The position numbers and the translations under genes are program-made. Source: Bacteroidia bacterium (GTDB lineage Bacteria > Bacteroidota > Bacteroidia > NS11-12g > UBA9320). Taken from it: a DNA stretch of 38,214 nucleotides. Positions 27,207 to 36,630 of the stretch are shown here, in pieces (position 1 is the stretch's first letter; the number at the start of each line of letters is the position of its first letter). Location of the stretch: contig JAGVMN010000023.1 in the NCBI GenBank assembly GCA_020053795.1, forward strand, positions 1 to 38,214, given 5' to 3'. The notes under the pieces were generated by a model that did not search any database, was not told where the DNA came from, and was given only the letters and a program-made list of their open reading frames with translations.

Positions 27207-28458
27207 GGTAGTTTTTATTTTGTTGTGGTCTTCCATGGCATTTGCTCAGACTGATTCCATCTGGAAAGAAAAAGCGGGTTTCGATATTTTGCCAAATGAC
27301 CTTTTTTTGGGAAATAACCAGTCCAATTTATTAGAGATGAATGGATCATCAAGACTTACAACTTCTCATTTGAACATGAAATTCATAAGGAACTTTTATA
27401 ATGGTGGCCGATTGGCCGATAACATCATAAATACAAATTCTGACAACCTTGATAGAAGAAACCGCTTCGGATTTGAAAATGATTACTCTGTCAATTGGAT
27501 GACATTCCGTGATGCAAAAATTGATTCGACTAAGAAGGTTCATTTTTCAACCGGATATAAGAGCCTTTTTACCGGACAATATGGAAAAGATGCCTTTCTG
27601 CTCTTTATGAAGGGAAACGCAGCATTTGCTGGCAAGTCGGCTAACCTGTCACACATCGGATTGAGAAGCATGGAATGGATATACTTAGGAGCCGGGACGG
27701 TTAAACTCAATGTTGGCAAAAATAATAAAACGATCTTTTCTTTGAACGGCCAACTGGTATTGAGCGGCAATAATTTCTTTTTAAATACATGGGGAAAGAC
27801 AGGAATTTACACTGATACTTTTGGAAGATTTTTAAATGTAGATGCAACCGGATCCTGGACCGCATCCCAGAATAGACCTTCAGGGTTGGGAGCTACATTT
27901 TCTCTAAGATATGCTTCAATGATTAGTAAGCAAGTATCATTTAACATTGGGTTCGAAGATGCCGGCCCGGTGATGCCCTTTAAAAATTCCAAAGGAAATA
28001 GTTTTGACACCTCTTTTGTTTTTGAAGGCTTTTATCTATACAACCTCAACAAAATCAGCGATCCTGATTATTGGGAAAGCAAAACAGATAGTTTGATTAC
28101 TCCATTGACCACGGACGACGGCAAGCAGATTCTGGGTTTAATGCCCGCCCGGATATTTGGTTCATTAACACTGATGCAATCAGAAAAGTCTTATTGGAGC
28201 CTTGCAGTTTCGTATCGTTTTGGGGTGTTTGCTATACCTTTAATTCAGGTCTCAAACCAGTTTTTACTCAAACCTTCCTTTCTTGTGCAAAGCTCTATTG
28301 GATATGGTGGTTGGGGTGCTCTTCAGTGGGAAGAGCGTTTTATCATTCAAAAAGGGCGATGGGCTGGTCAACTATCCTTACAGGGAATACACACCTTGCT
28401 AATCAAAAAATTGCCCGGGCAGGTTGGCTTACAATGTGGGGTAAGTAGAAGACTGTAA
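27190..28458 (+). CDS. Outer-membrane beta-barrel-like protein, DUF5723-like (422 aa)
   Basis: The ATG at 27190 ([20 protein letters not shown]) gives a clear signal peptide, cleaved after AFA or AFAQ; a TTG six bases upstream is not needed. The mature protein alternates hydrophobic and polar residues in many short beta strands with a Gly/Asn/aromatic bias, for example [20 protein letters not shown] and [20 protein letters not shown]. The segments [11 protein letters not shown] and [16 protein letters not shown] resemble Bacteroidota barrels grouped as DUF5723; this match is from memory and moderate. Function is unknown. It starts inside the lipoprotein gene. Its 3' end overlaps the convergent glyA by 30 bp. 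Confidence 0.72.
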   Translation: MIKVCRVVFILLWSSMAFAQTDSIWKEKAGFDILPNDLFLGNNQSNLLEMNGSSRLTTSHLNMKFIRNFYNGGRLADNIINTNSDNLDRRNRFGFENDYSVNWMTFRDAKIDSTKKVHFSTGYKSLFTGQYGKDAFLLFMKGNAAFAGKSANLSHIGLRSMEWIYLGAGTVKLNVGKNNKTIFSLNGQLVLSGNNFFLNTWGKTGIYTDTFGRFLNVDATGSWTASQNRPSGLGATFSLRYASMISKQVSFNIGFEDAGPVMPFKNSKGNSFDTSFVFEGFYLYNLNKISDPDYWESKTDSLITPLTTDDGKQILGLMPARIFGSLTLMQSEKSYWSLAVSYRFGVFAIPLIQVSNQFLLKPSFLVQSSIGYGGWGALQWEERFIIQKGRWAGQLSLQGIHTLLIKKLPGQVGLQCGVSRRL

Positions 28459-29742
28459 ACTGCTTCCAGCGAAAAGTGGAAACCCATTCATCAATTCAAA
28501 TACCTCATTTCCAATTTTACGCAGTTCCGATTCATTGTTGTGATTTTTCAGACAACGATCAATTAAGTCAACTATTACGGGCATTTGCTCTTCTTTCATT
28601 CCTCTTGTCGAAATGGCCGGAGTACCAACCCGCATTCCGGAAGTTACAAAAGGAGATCTGGTTTCGAAAGGAACGGTATTCTTGTTTATGGTTATATGAC
28701 ATCCAACCAGGGTGTTCTCTGCCATTTTTCCGGTTATTTTTTCTCCTTTATTTCTTAGATCAATGAGCATCAAATGATTGTCGGTACCCCCCGAAATAAT
28801 CTGATAATCTCTATCAACAAAGGCTTTCGCCATTGCTTTCGAGTTTCTTATTACCTGACCGCAATACTCCTTGTATCCCTCACTTAGAGCCTCACCAAAG
28901 GCTACTGCTTTTGCCGCTATTATATGCTCCAAAGGCCCACCCTGTGTTCCGGGGAAAACGCCGGAATCCAAAATGGATGACATCATTTTAAGTTCGCCGG
29001 CGGATGTTCTTTGTCCCCAGGGATTTTCAAAATCTTTACCCATCATTATCAAACCACCTCTAGGACCTCTCAATGTTTTGTGGGTGGTTGTTGTAACCAC
29101 ATGACAATGAGGCAAAGGATTGTTCAAATAACCGGTTGCAATTAGTCCGGCAGGATGTGATATGTCAGCAAGTAATATGGCACCGACACTATCAGCAATT
29201 TCTCTGAGTCGTTTATAATCCCAGTCTCTAGCATAACTCGATGCACCACAGATGATCAATTTCGGACTTACTTTCAGAGCTTTTTCTTCAACTTTGTTCC
29301 AATCAATCAATCCTGTTTCTTCCTCAACCCCATAAAACGAAGGTGAATAGAGTTTGCCCGAAAAATTTACAGGAGAACCGTGGGTCAGATGTCCGCCATG
29401 AGAAAGATCAAAGCCCAAAATTTTGTCTCCGGGCTGAAGGCATGCCAGCATAACTGCCGCATTTGCCTGAGCACCTGAATGTGGCTGTACATTAGCCCAA
29501 ACAGCACCGAAGAGTTTGCAAGCCCTGTCAATTGCCATTCGCTCGATCTCGTCCACTATTTCACATCCACCGTAATATCTCCTGCCGGGCAATCCTTCTG
29601 CGTACTTATTGGTCAGAACACTTCCCATTGCTTCAAGCACTTGCAGAGATACAAAATTCTCAGAGGCAATTAGTTCAATTCCATTCTGTTGCCGTTCCTG
29701 TTCCTGTTGGATAAGATGGAATATTTGCAGGTCTCTTTTCAT
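28429..29742 (-). CDS. glyA: Serine hydroxymethyltransferase
   Basis: Interconverts serine and glycine, charging tetrahydrofolate with a one-carbon unit; PLP enzyme, cytoplasmic. The ATG at 29742 ([20 protein letters not shown]) gives 437 aa; an upstream TTG-like extension is unlikely. Hallmarks: IELIASENF (22-30), [15 protein letters not shown] (45-59), [20 protein letters not shown], and the PLP lysine Lys222 in [14 protein letters not shown]. The C-terminus, after ELMNGFPLF, continues with about 13 residues ([13 protein letters not shown]), and the last codons are antisense to the end of the barrel gene. That tail is slightly longer than I expect for this family. It is likely monocistronic, with a -7 element at 29760-29767. 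Confidence 0.97.
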   Translation of the reverse strand: MKRDLQIFHLIQQEQERQQNGIELIASENFVSLQVLEAMGSVLTNKYAEGLPGRRYYGGCEIVDEIERMAIDRACKLFGAVWANVQPHSGAQANAAVMLACLQPGDKILGFDLSHGGHLTHGSPVNFSGKLYSPSFYGVEEETGLIDWNKVEEKALKVSPKLIICGASSYARDWDYKRLREIADSVGAILLADISHPAGLIATGYLNNPLPHCHVVTTTTHKTLRGPRGGLIMMGKDFENPWGQRTSAGELKMMSSILDSGVFPGTQGGPLEHIIAAKAVAFGEALSEGYKEYCGQVIRNSKAMAKAFVDRDYQIISGGTDNHLMLIDLRNKGEKITGKMAENTLVGCHITINKNTVPFETRSPFVTSGMRVGTPAISTRGMKEEQMPVIVDLIDRCLKNHNNESELRKIGNEVFELMNGFPLFAGSSLQSSTYPTL

Positions 29743-29759
29743 ATTTAAAAATTCGGAAG

Positions 29760-29767
29760 CAAAGTTA
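29760..29767 (-). promoter_or_regulatory. Candidate -7 element (TAACTTTG) for glyA
   Basis: Minus-strand octamer fitting TAnnTTTG, 17 nt before the glyA ATG. The nearest TTG is 14 nt upstream, too close for a canonical -33 box. Confidence 0.4.
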
Positions 29768-29892
29768 TACAAGCCCTTTTACAAGAAGACATTTTATTGC
29801 ATTTTTGCCAGAATTAAATGGTATGTGAATAAAAAAGTTATTAAATCGAACCTGAATTGTGGATATGTTGTGTGTTACAAAAATATTTTATA

Positions 29893-29900
29893 TATCTTTG
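29893..29900 (+). promoter_or_regulatory. Candidate promoter (TTG ... TATCTTTG) for the tail-fibre-like gene
   Basis: TATCTTTG fits TAnnTTTG. A TTG at 29868-29870 lies 22 nt upstream, close to the expected -33 position. Transcription would start near 29907, leaving a leader of about 80 nt before the ATG at 29988. It is the best two-part promoter candidate in the window. It probably also serves the downstream PKD gene. Confidence 0.5.
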
Positions 29901-29987
29901 AGCCTATCTTTAACTACTACTTAGAGACAAATGATGGTTTCCAAAGAGACACAGCTTGTGTTGTGGCTTTTTTAGAGGAAAATATTT

Positions 29988-32900
29988 ATGATTGAGATGA
30001 GGATAAACATACTTAAAATGGCTGCTATCAAACACCTTAGAAAAGGTATTTTGCTTTTTTTCTTTTCACCGGTATTCCATATTTTTGGACAAGGCGTTGC
30101 CATCAATCCAACGGGTGCTGATCCCGACAATTCAGCCATGCTGGACGTTCAGTCTTTCAACCGCGGCCTTTTGGTTCCCAGAATGAGCAAATTTCAAAGA
30201 TTGAGTATTCCGCTGCCAGCTAACAGCCTTTTGGTTTACCAGTTGGATGATACCATAGGATTTTGGTTTTATGATAAAACTGCCTGGGTTCCTGTATTTC
30301 GATTCTTAAATGCCGGAACCGGCCTCAGTGGTGGTACTATTTATTCTTACGGAACAATCTCTATCGCTAATTCAGGGGTCAAACCGGGTGTTTATGGAGC
30401 CAGGGATTCTATTCCGCAGTTTTTAGTTAACGCTCAAGGACAACTCGTTTTTGCAGGTAATATTTCTATCAGCGAAAAAGACAGCATCATAGGGAATGAA
30501 GTCACCGACACATTGAATGCACTTGGAATGTTGCAGCGTTTTGGCAATGGAACCGATGTTTCTCCATTGAAAATCGGAGTTAATCCGGGTCTAAGACTAA
30601 ATGACGTTTGGATGTGGGATGGCAACAATTGGATTTCTGGTGTGTTACCCCCTGAAAAGGACAGTATCATAGGAAATGAAATTACAGATGTAGCTCAGGG
30701 AAGAGGAATACTTTCACGGACAGGAACCGGAACAAGTTTAGACCCTCTTCGGCTGGTCATTGCCGGCGGTGCTAATATCGGTGATGTTTGGACATGGAAT
30801 GGCTCCCAATGGATGGCATCAGCTCTACCCCCGATACCACCGCCTCCACCGGAAAAAGACAGTGTCATAGGAAATGAAATAACAGATGTTTCACAGGGCA
30901 GAGGAATTTTATTCAGAACCGGGGCAGGAACAGCAGCCAGTCCTTTTACTCTTCAAATCACTGCAGGAACAAATATTGGTAACGTCCTAATGTGGGATGG
31001 AACACAATGGGTTCCCTCTACCATTCTAATTCCTTTGGAAAAAGACAGTGTCATAGGCAATGAGGTAACTGATACCATGAATGCCCTTGGTTTTATGACC
31101 AGATTTGGAAATGGAACGGTGGCAAGTCCTTATAAAATTGGCGTTAATCCGGGACAAAACCAGAATGATGTGTTGACTTGGAACGGCAACAATTGGGTGT
31201 CGGTACCCATGTTAATTGAAAAAGACAGTGTTATTGGAAATGAAGTAACTGATACCTTGAATTCGAGAGGAGTTTTGGTAAAATATGGCAACGGAACTAC
31301 CGGTAACCCTTATAAAATTGGTGTCCAACCGGGCCTTAATCAAGGAGACGTGATGACTTGGAACGGCACTCAATGGATTTCTTCTATCGTTAAAAAGGAA
31401 AAAGACAGTGTGATAGGAAATGAAATGGCCGATACGTTAAATGCCTTTGGATTTTTAAACCGTTATGGAGGAGGTACTGACGTCAGCCCATATAAGGTTG
31501 GGGTATTACCCGGAATTAATCCCGGAGATGTTTTGACATGGGACGGAGTAAAATGGGTTTCGTCCATAGTTAGTAAAGAAAAGGATAGTGTAATTGGGAA
31601 TGAAGTGAAAGATACCATGAATGCATTGGGGATTTTGGTAAAATATGGAAACGGAACAGATGCAAATCCCTATAAAATTGGCGTTCAACCCGGTATAAAT
31701 TATGGAGATGTCATGACCTGGAACGGATCTATATGGGTTTCCGGTGCTCTTCCTCTTGAAAAGGACAGCATTGTTGGAAATGAAGTAACAGATACCATTG
31801 CGAACGGATTTCTTCAAAAAACGGGTTCAGGAATTTATGCAGATCCATATAAGATTGGTTTAAAAAATGGCAAACTCCCCGGACATGTTTTAAGATGGAA
31901 TGGTACGCAATGGATCAGTGATTCATTAAAAGGGAATACGTTGGACATGTCTTATGATGAAGGTGGACCCGGAAACGGAAGAATCATTATTGCCGATGCC
32001 GGAGCGGTTGAAATAAACGGAACCGACGGTTTGATTTCAACAGGCAATTTTGGTCTTGGTCAAAGCATCGGCAGTCCGGGGGCTGGAACCCGTATGTTTT
32101 GGAATCCTGCCAAAGCCTCATTTCGGGCGGGATTTGTTGATGGTAGTCATTGGAATGTTGGAAATGTTGGAAATTATTCTACTGCCTTCGGGCGTAATAA
32201 CACCGCTTCAGGATTGCATTCATTTGTAGCAGGAAACAACAGCCGGGCCTCCGGAATTAATTCATTTGTGATAGGCGACAGTTCTGAGGCTTTGGGTGGA
32301 AGTTCTTTTTCATTCGGAGAAAAAAATACATCTTCGAGTTTGAATACAATGTCTATTGGTTCTGCGAACATCTCCTCGGGGCAGTATGCAATGAGCATTG
32401 GTTCCGAGAATCTGACAACAGGCGTGCATTCAATTGCCATCGGTCATCAGAATATGTCAAGGAATTTATACTCAATTGCCATTGGGTACCTCGATTCAGC
32501 AGGTGCCGATTATTCAACTGCAATCGGTTATAGGTGTAAAACAAGTGGTTTACAAGGGGCCATTGCAATGGGTTATATTACCAGTGCTACTAACCCTTAT
32601 GCTGTTGCCATTGGATATAACGTACATGCCACGGCAGATCAATCCTATGCCATTGGGAGTTTTGTAGAAACCAACAACAAAAATGGTTCAATGGTTTTTG
32701 GCGACGCCTCTACTACTACCCCAACGACCAGTTTGAACCAAAATCAAATGACGATGCGTTTTAACAGTGGTTATCGTTTGTTCTCCAACAGTACATTAAC
32801 CACCGGAGTTTATATGAATGGCGGTGTAAGTGGATGGACAAACTATTCTGATGTCAACATGAAAGAGAATTTTGAAGAACTGAATGGAGAGGAGATTTTG

Positions 32901-33263
32901 CAAAAGATAAAAGACCTTTCGGTAACCCGCTGGAATTATAAGAACACAGATGAGTCAATAGAATATATAGGTCCTATGGCTCAGGATTTCTACAAAGCAT
33001 TTAGATTGGGTGGCACCGATAGTTTAGGAATAAATTCAATAGCCATTGACGGGGTGAATATGGCCGCTATAAAAGCTTTGATTGTAAGGACTGATGAACT
33101 GAAAGAGGCTCAGGAAAAGCTTCTGAAAACGCAAACCACCATAGAGGAGCAGCAAAAACAACTGAATGATATTCAGGCGGAGTTAGAAGCCTTGAAAAAG
33201 CAGGTACACGAGATTCAGCCTAACAAATCGGGTTTAAAAAGATTTCACAGGAAAGGAAATTGA
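29988..33263 (+). CDS. Tail-fibre-like surface adhesin: eight 60-residue repeats, YadA-head-like region, S74 chaperone domain (1091 aa)
   Basis: AGAGGAA lies 7-13 nt before the ATG at 29988; ATGs at 29997 and 30018 remain possible starts. The signal segment is MAAIKHLRKGILLFFFSPV, then VAINPTGADPDNSAMLDVQS, the N-terminal module common in Bacteroidota tail-fibre-domain proteins. Eight tandem units start with EKDS at residues 163, 223, 289, 351, 411, 471, 531 and 591; each has the core GNE-x-x-D, later GNGT and W-x-G-x-x-W. Residues ~725-905 hold YadA/Hep_Hag-like heptad units (SIAIGHQN, STAIGY, AVAIGYN). The S74 domain contains YSDVNMKENF: Ser954, Asp955 and Lys959 match the Ser-Asp-x3-Lys self-cleavage site of phage endosialidase chaperones. 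A coiled coil follows (~1025-1075). No T9SS tail is present. Trimerisation and self-cleavage are inferred from the family. Confidence 0.87.
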   Translation: MIEMRINILKMAAIKHLRKGILLFFFSPVFHIFGQGVAINPTGADPDNSAMLDVQSFNRGLLVPRMSKFQRLSIPLPANSLLVYQLDDTIGFWFYDKTAWVPVFRFLNAGTGLSGGTIYSYGTISIANSGVKPGVYGARDSIPQFLVNAQGQLVFAGNISISEKDSIIGNEVTDTLNALGMLQRFGNGTDVSPLKIGVNPGLRLNDVWMWDGNNWISGVLPPEKDSIIGNEITDVAQGRGILSRTGTGTSLDPLRLVIAGGANIGDVWTWNGSQWMASALPPIPPPPPEKDSVIGNEITDVSQGRGILFRTGAGTAASPFTLQITAGTNIGNVLMWDGTQWVPSTILIPLEKDSVIGNEVTDTMNALGFMTRFGNGTVASPYKIGVNPGQNQNDVLTWNGNNWVSVPMLIEKDSVIGNEVTDTLNSRGVLVKYGNGTTGNPYKIGVQPGLNQGDVMTWNGTQWISSIVKKEKDSVIGNEMADTLNAFGFLNRYGGGTDVSPYKVGVLPGINPGDVLTWDGVKWVSSIVSKEKDSVIGNEVKDTMNALGILVKYGNGTDANPYKIGVQPGINYGDVMTWNGSIWVSGALPLEKDSIVGNEVTDTIANGFLQKTGSGIYADPYKIGLKNGKLPGHVLRWNGTQWISDSLKGNTLDMSYDEGGPGNGRIIIADAGAVEINGTDGLISTGNFGLGQSIGSPGAGTRMFWNPAKASFRAGFVDGSHWNVGNVGNYSTAFGRNNTASGLHSFVAGNNSRASGINSFVIGDSSEALGGSSFSFGEKNTSSSLNTMSIGSANISSGQYAMSIGSENLTTGVHSIAIGHQNMSRNLYSIAIGYLDSAGADYSTAIGYRCKTSGLQGAIAMGYITSATNPYAVAIGYNVHATADQSYAIGSFVETNNKNGSMVFGDASTTTPTTSLNQNQMTMRFNSGYRLFSNSTLTTGVYMNGGVSGWTNYSDVNMKENFEELNGEEILQKIKDLSVTRWNYKNTDESIEYIGPMAQDFYKAFRLGGTDSLGINSIAIDGVNMAAIKALIVRTDELKEAQEKLLKTQTTIEEQQKQLNDIQAELEALKKQVHEIQPNKSGLKRFHRKGN
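30474..31940 (+). repeat. Eight tandem in-frame repeats of about 180 bp
   Basis: Unit starts are at 30474, 30654, 30852, 31038, 31218, 31398, 31578 and 31758. The spacing is exactly 180 nt between units 1-2 and between all of units 4-8. Units 2 and 3 are lengthened by 18 and 6 nt; the extra six residues of unit 2 are a proline-rich linker (PPIPPPPP). Units are diverged but keep EKDS-x-x-GNE and GNGT. The array encodes part of the protein at 29988-33263. Confidence 0.93.
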
Positions 33264-33264
33264 T

Positions 33265-35583
33265 ATGCACCGGTTGAAATGGTCATCATTCATTCTCCTT
33301 TCTGCTTTGGCTACTTTGGGCAAATCTCAGGGTTTAATTAACAATGGTGCATCTATCGTTGTGAAGAACGATGCCTTTTTGGTTGTTTCCGGTAAAGCAG
33401 GAAATTTTACCAACCAGAACAACGGAACAGTCAATGTCAATGCCCGGGGTTATATCAAAATAAAAGCCAATTGGTCGAATCTGGCTAATAACAGCGTGTT
33501 TGTTTCCAATAGCGGAACAGTCATTCTATATGGGGACACTCAGTACATAGGGGGCTTTTATCCGACTGGTTTTTACAACCTCGACCTAACCGGAGGGGCA
33601 CCAAAGGTGTTGAACATTAACACTTTTGTTGGAGGAGTATATAATTACTCTCGAAATGGACGACTGATATTAAATAGTACCTTAATCCTGAATTCGAACC
33701 GATTGATCATAAACAACCCAAAACCTTCTGCCGTTTACAAAGGCATTGGATACATTATCAGCGAAACCGATCCGATCTCTGGCTATGGTACCATGCAGTG
33801 GAATATTCGAGGATCAAATAATGATTCTCTTTACATCTTCCCTTTTGGAACTCAGAACGCCACCTACATCCCAACAGTTCTAAATGTTAAAAGTGCCGGT
33901 ATTCAAATAATGGATTCAGGTTATTTGTCATTAGCCACATACCCAACGAATGCTCAATTAAATCCTAACAACAGACCATTACCTCTTGGGGTAAATAATT
34001 TTCAAAACAAATATAATGTAGAAAATGGCCCCCAGGCCCTAGACCGTTTTTGGGTGTTGGGGGGAGATCAGTTTATTACCCTGCCTGATATCGACATGGT
34101 ATTTAGTTACAGAAAAAGTGAATGGGATGCCACCAACTCTAGCACAAATACCATTTTAGGTAATGAGTTGAAGGCTGTAAAATATGATCCTACAACGCAA
34201 AAATGGCAATATCCGGGTAATGGCACCAGCGATCCGGTTCTGAACAGAGTTTATTCAGGCGGGATGAAGAATTATCTTGGCAACTGGGTTTTAAGTGAAA
34301 ATCCTTACTGCCCCATTCCCGACTTTACGACTTTAGAAAAATGCTACACGGTTCCCTTTTTTTTTAAAGACGAATCAACCATCCCCAGATTTTCGATTAC
34401 GGGTTGGACCTGGGATTTTGGTGATGGACAACTGTCATCTGTTAAGGACCCTGTTCATCGTTATGAAAACCCCGGTCTATATCCGGTTATGTTAAGGGTA
34501 TTTTCTGACAAAGGATGTGAAGACTCTGTCATTTATAATATTGAGGCTTTTACCATACCCGTGGCTGATTACGAGTATTTGGACACTTGTTACAAAACAC
34601 CTACTTCCTTCAAAAGCACTTCAACAGATTCAAAGTATCTTTTGACAAAAACAGACTGGTTTTTCTCGGACGGCACCAATTCGCAGGGAAGTTCCGTTAG
34701 TCATCAATTTGCATTTGTCGGGAATCAGTTTGCAGACCTGATCGTTGAAAACTCAAGAGGTTGTCGCGACACCATGCGTCAATCGTTTATCATACAACCG
34801 CTGCCATTTGCCAGATTTGATGTAGAACCGATTTGTGAAAACACCACTGTTGATTATACCTCCGCGTCGGGAAGTCCTTCAGGTATTATTATCGCCTATA
34901 AATGGAATTTTCACAATAGCTTCAGTTCCGATTTGAAAGATACATCTGTATTTTATTCAAAAGCGGACAATTACATCATCAAACATTGGGTGCAAAATCA
35001 ATATGGTTGCGAAGACTCAATAGAGAAACTTCTATTAGTTAAACAAAGAGCCATTGCCAACTTTGACTTTGAGCCGAAACCGGCAACAATATCAACTCCT
35101 ATTATACGATTTACGGATAAAAGTAGCAATACTTCCATCTGGGAATGGGATTTTGGTGATTTTGGATTCACGGAAAATGTTCAGAATCCGGTTCATGAGT
35201 ATAAAGATACAGGATGGTACAGGGTAATACTCATTGCTAACAATGATGTGAACTGCCCGGATACAATTATGAAACTTGTTTTCATTAAACCTGAGGTTCG
35301 GGTTTATCTTCCAAATGCATTTACACCTCAGGGATTTGACGATTTGAATTCTACCTTCAAACCTGTTGGAATTCTAAATGGCACCATTGAATACACTTTG
35401 CAGATCTTTAACCGTTGGGGAGAAATGTTGTATGAATCGGATGATATTGATAAACCATGGGATGGAACTATCAGAGATGGTAAAGTTCAATGTCAGGCCG
35501 GGGCTTATCTCTATATCATCAGACTTATGGATGTTAACCGTGAGTTACATGTATATAAAGGAACCGTTAATCTGATCAGATAA
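33265..35583 (+). CDS. Secreted PKD-repeat protein with gliding-motility-associated (CHU_C) C-terminal domain (772 aa)
   Basis: The ATG at 33265 is 1 bp after the preceding stop; GGAAAGGAA lies just upstream, so the two genes form one operon. The signal peptide is MHRLKWSSFILLSALATLGKSQ (cut near residue 22). Residues ~23-360 are beta-rich and without a named domain. Four PKD-like domains follow: WTWDFGDGQLSS, WFFSDGTNSQGSS, YKWNFHNSFSSD and WEWDFGDFGF, at about 388-680. The last ~95 residues (YLPNAFTPQGFDDLNSTF, FNRWGEMLYES, WDGTIRDGKVQCQAGAYLYI) are the type B CTD that directs T9SS export and surface anchoring. It is likely an exposed, perhaps adhesive, protein, possibly the anchor or partner of the tail-fibre-like protein. 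The last is inference. Confidence 0.92.
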   Translation: MHRLKWSSFILLSALATLGKSQGLINNGASIVVKNDAFLVVSGKAGNFTNQNNGTVNVNARGYIKIKANWSNLANNSVFVSNSGTVILYGDTQYIGGFYPTGFYNLDLTGGAPKVLNINTFVGGVYNYSRNGRLILNSTLILNSNRLIINNPKPSAVYKGIGYIISETDPISGYGTMQWNIRGSNNDSLYIFPFGTQNATYIPTVLNVKSAGIQIMDSGYLSLATYPTNAQLNPNNRPLPLGVNNFQNKYNVENGPQALDRFWVLGGDQFITLPDIDMVFSYRKSEWDATNSSTNTILGNELKAVKYDPTTQKWQYPGNGTSDPVLNRVYSGGMKNYLGNWVLSENPYCPIPDFTTLEKCYTVPFFFKDESTIPRFSITGWTWDFGDGQLSSVKDPVHRYENPGLYPVMLRVFSDKGCEDSVIYNIEAFTIPVADYEYLDTCYKTPTSFKSTSTDSKYLLTKTDWFFSDGTNSQGSSVSHQFAFVGNQFADLIVENSRGCRDTMRQSFIIQPLPFARFDVEPICENTTVDYTSASGSPSGIIIAYKWNFHNSFSSDLKDTSVFYSKADNYIIKHWVQNQYGCEDSIEKLLLVKQRAIANFDFEPKPATISTPIIRFTDKSSNTSIWEWDFGDFGFTENVQNPVHEYKDTGWYRVILIANNDVNCPDTIMKLVFIKPEVRVYLPNAFTPQGFDDLNSTFKPVGILNGTIEYTLQIFNRWGEMLYESDDIDKPWDGTIRDGKVQCQAGAYLYIIRLMDVNRELHVYKGTVNLIR

Positions 35584-35632
35584 AACTCTTTTTGACCTTT
35601 CGTTTTATTTATTTTTACAATATTTGCGAGAA

Positions 35633-36628
35633 ATGAAAGCCATAATTCCGGTCGCAGGCATAGGTTCACGCCTTAGGCCTCATACACATACGCAACCTAA
35701 ATCATTGATACCGGTAGCCGGTAAACCAATATTGGCTCATATAGTTGATGAGTTGATACAGGAAGGAATCAATGATTTCATTTTTATCATTGGTTATATG
35801 GGTGATAAAATCGAAAGCTATATAACCAGCAATTACAAAAATGTTAAAAGCCGGTTTATCATTCAGACCGCCGGAAAGGGAACTGCACATGCCATCTTAC
35901 TGGCCAAAGAATTCATTGATGACAAGGACGAGTTACTTATCGTTTTCGGGGATACCATTTTCAAGGCAGATTTTGCCGAGATAAAAAAATCACCCTTCTC
36001 TACATTGGGCGTCAAAAAAGTTGAAGACCCCAGAGAATTTGGGGTGGCCGAAATAAATGAAGAAGGTTTCATTACAAAATTGGTAGAAAAGCCACGTATC
36101 CCAAAAAGCAATATGGCTTTGGTGGGCGTTTACAAACTTCTGAACGCCGGAAACCTGAAACGGGCGGTGCAATATATTGTAGATAACAATATCAAAACGC
36201 TTGACGAGTTCCACCTGACGGATGCACTCATGTACATGATTGAGCAAGGAGAGAAAATGACGGCTTTCAAAGTCGAGAACTGGTTCGACTGCGGGAAAAA
36301 AGACATTCTGCTGGAAACCAATGCCATTCTGCTAAAGGAGGGTGGTTTTAACAAACCGGAAGCAAAAAACTATATGAATACGATCATCATTCCGCCGGTT
36401 TATATAGGCAAAGACAGCCAGATTTCTAACTCTATTATCGGACCGTTTGTGTCAATTGGTGAAAAGACTATTCTCGATTACACCATCGTAAAAAATTCTA
36501 TTATTGGCCCAAACTCTCAATTAGAACATGCCAATCTGCAGAACTCAATTATTGGCAATGATGCCTCGTTAAAAGGCAATGCCCTCAGCCTGAATCTGGG
36601 TGATAGTACGGAAATAAATCTGGGTTAA
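35633..36628 (+). CDS. Sugar-1-phosphate nucleotidyltransferase, RmlA-like with left-handed beta-helix tail (331 aa)
   Basis: Joins a sugar-1-phosphate with an NTP to give an NDP-sugar for surface polysaccharide. The ATG at 35633 (MKAIIPVAGIGSRLRPHT) is preferred to TTG at 35624. The N-terminal GT-A-like domain holds the pyrophosphorylase signature G-x-G-S-R-L-R-P with PK at 22-23, VFGDTIF with metal-binding Asp107, FGVAEI and VEKP, and NWFDCGKKD near 225. The last ~75 residues are hexapeptide-like repeats (VYIGKDSQISNSIIGPFVSI). The substrate could be glucose-1-phosphate with dTTP, but hexose and nucleotide cannot be told apart from motifs. It lies 49 bp after the PKD gene and its stop is 2 bp from that of the convergent purS. 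Confidence 0.88.
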   Translation: MKAIIPVAGIGSRLRPHTHTQPKSLIPVAGKPILAHIVDELIQEGINDFIFIIGYMGDKIESYITSNYKNVKSRFIIQTAGKGTAHAILLAKEFIDDKDELLIVFGDTIFKADFAEIKKSPFSTLGVKKVEDPREFGVAEINEEGFITKLVEKPRIPKSNMALVGVYKLLNAGNLKRAVQYIVDNNIKTLDEFHLTDALMYMIEQGEKMTAFKVENWFDCGKKDILLETNAILLKEGGFNKPEAKNYMNTIIIPPVYIGKDSQISNSIIGPFVSIGEKTILDYTIVKNSIIGPNSQLEHANLQNSIIGNDASLKGNALSLNLGDSTEINLG

Positions 36629-36630
36629 AA

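Noticed and set aside
29609-29995. 128-codon plus-strand frame before the tail-fibre gene
   Set aside because: Its first part is antisense to glyA and the rest crosses the promoter candidate; the sequence has no protein-like pattern.
30474-31940. Regular repeats resembling a CRISPR array
   Set aside because: The repeats are in frame, 180 nt long and diverged, with no unique spacers; they encode protein repeats.
29988-33263. Prophage origin for the tail-fibre-like gene
   Set aside because: No capsid, portal, terminase, integrase or lysis genes nearby, and the protein has a signal peptide and a Bacteroidota-type N-terminal module.
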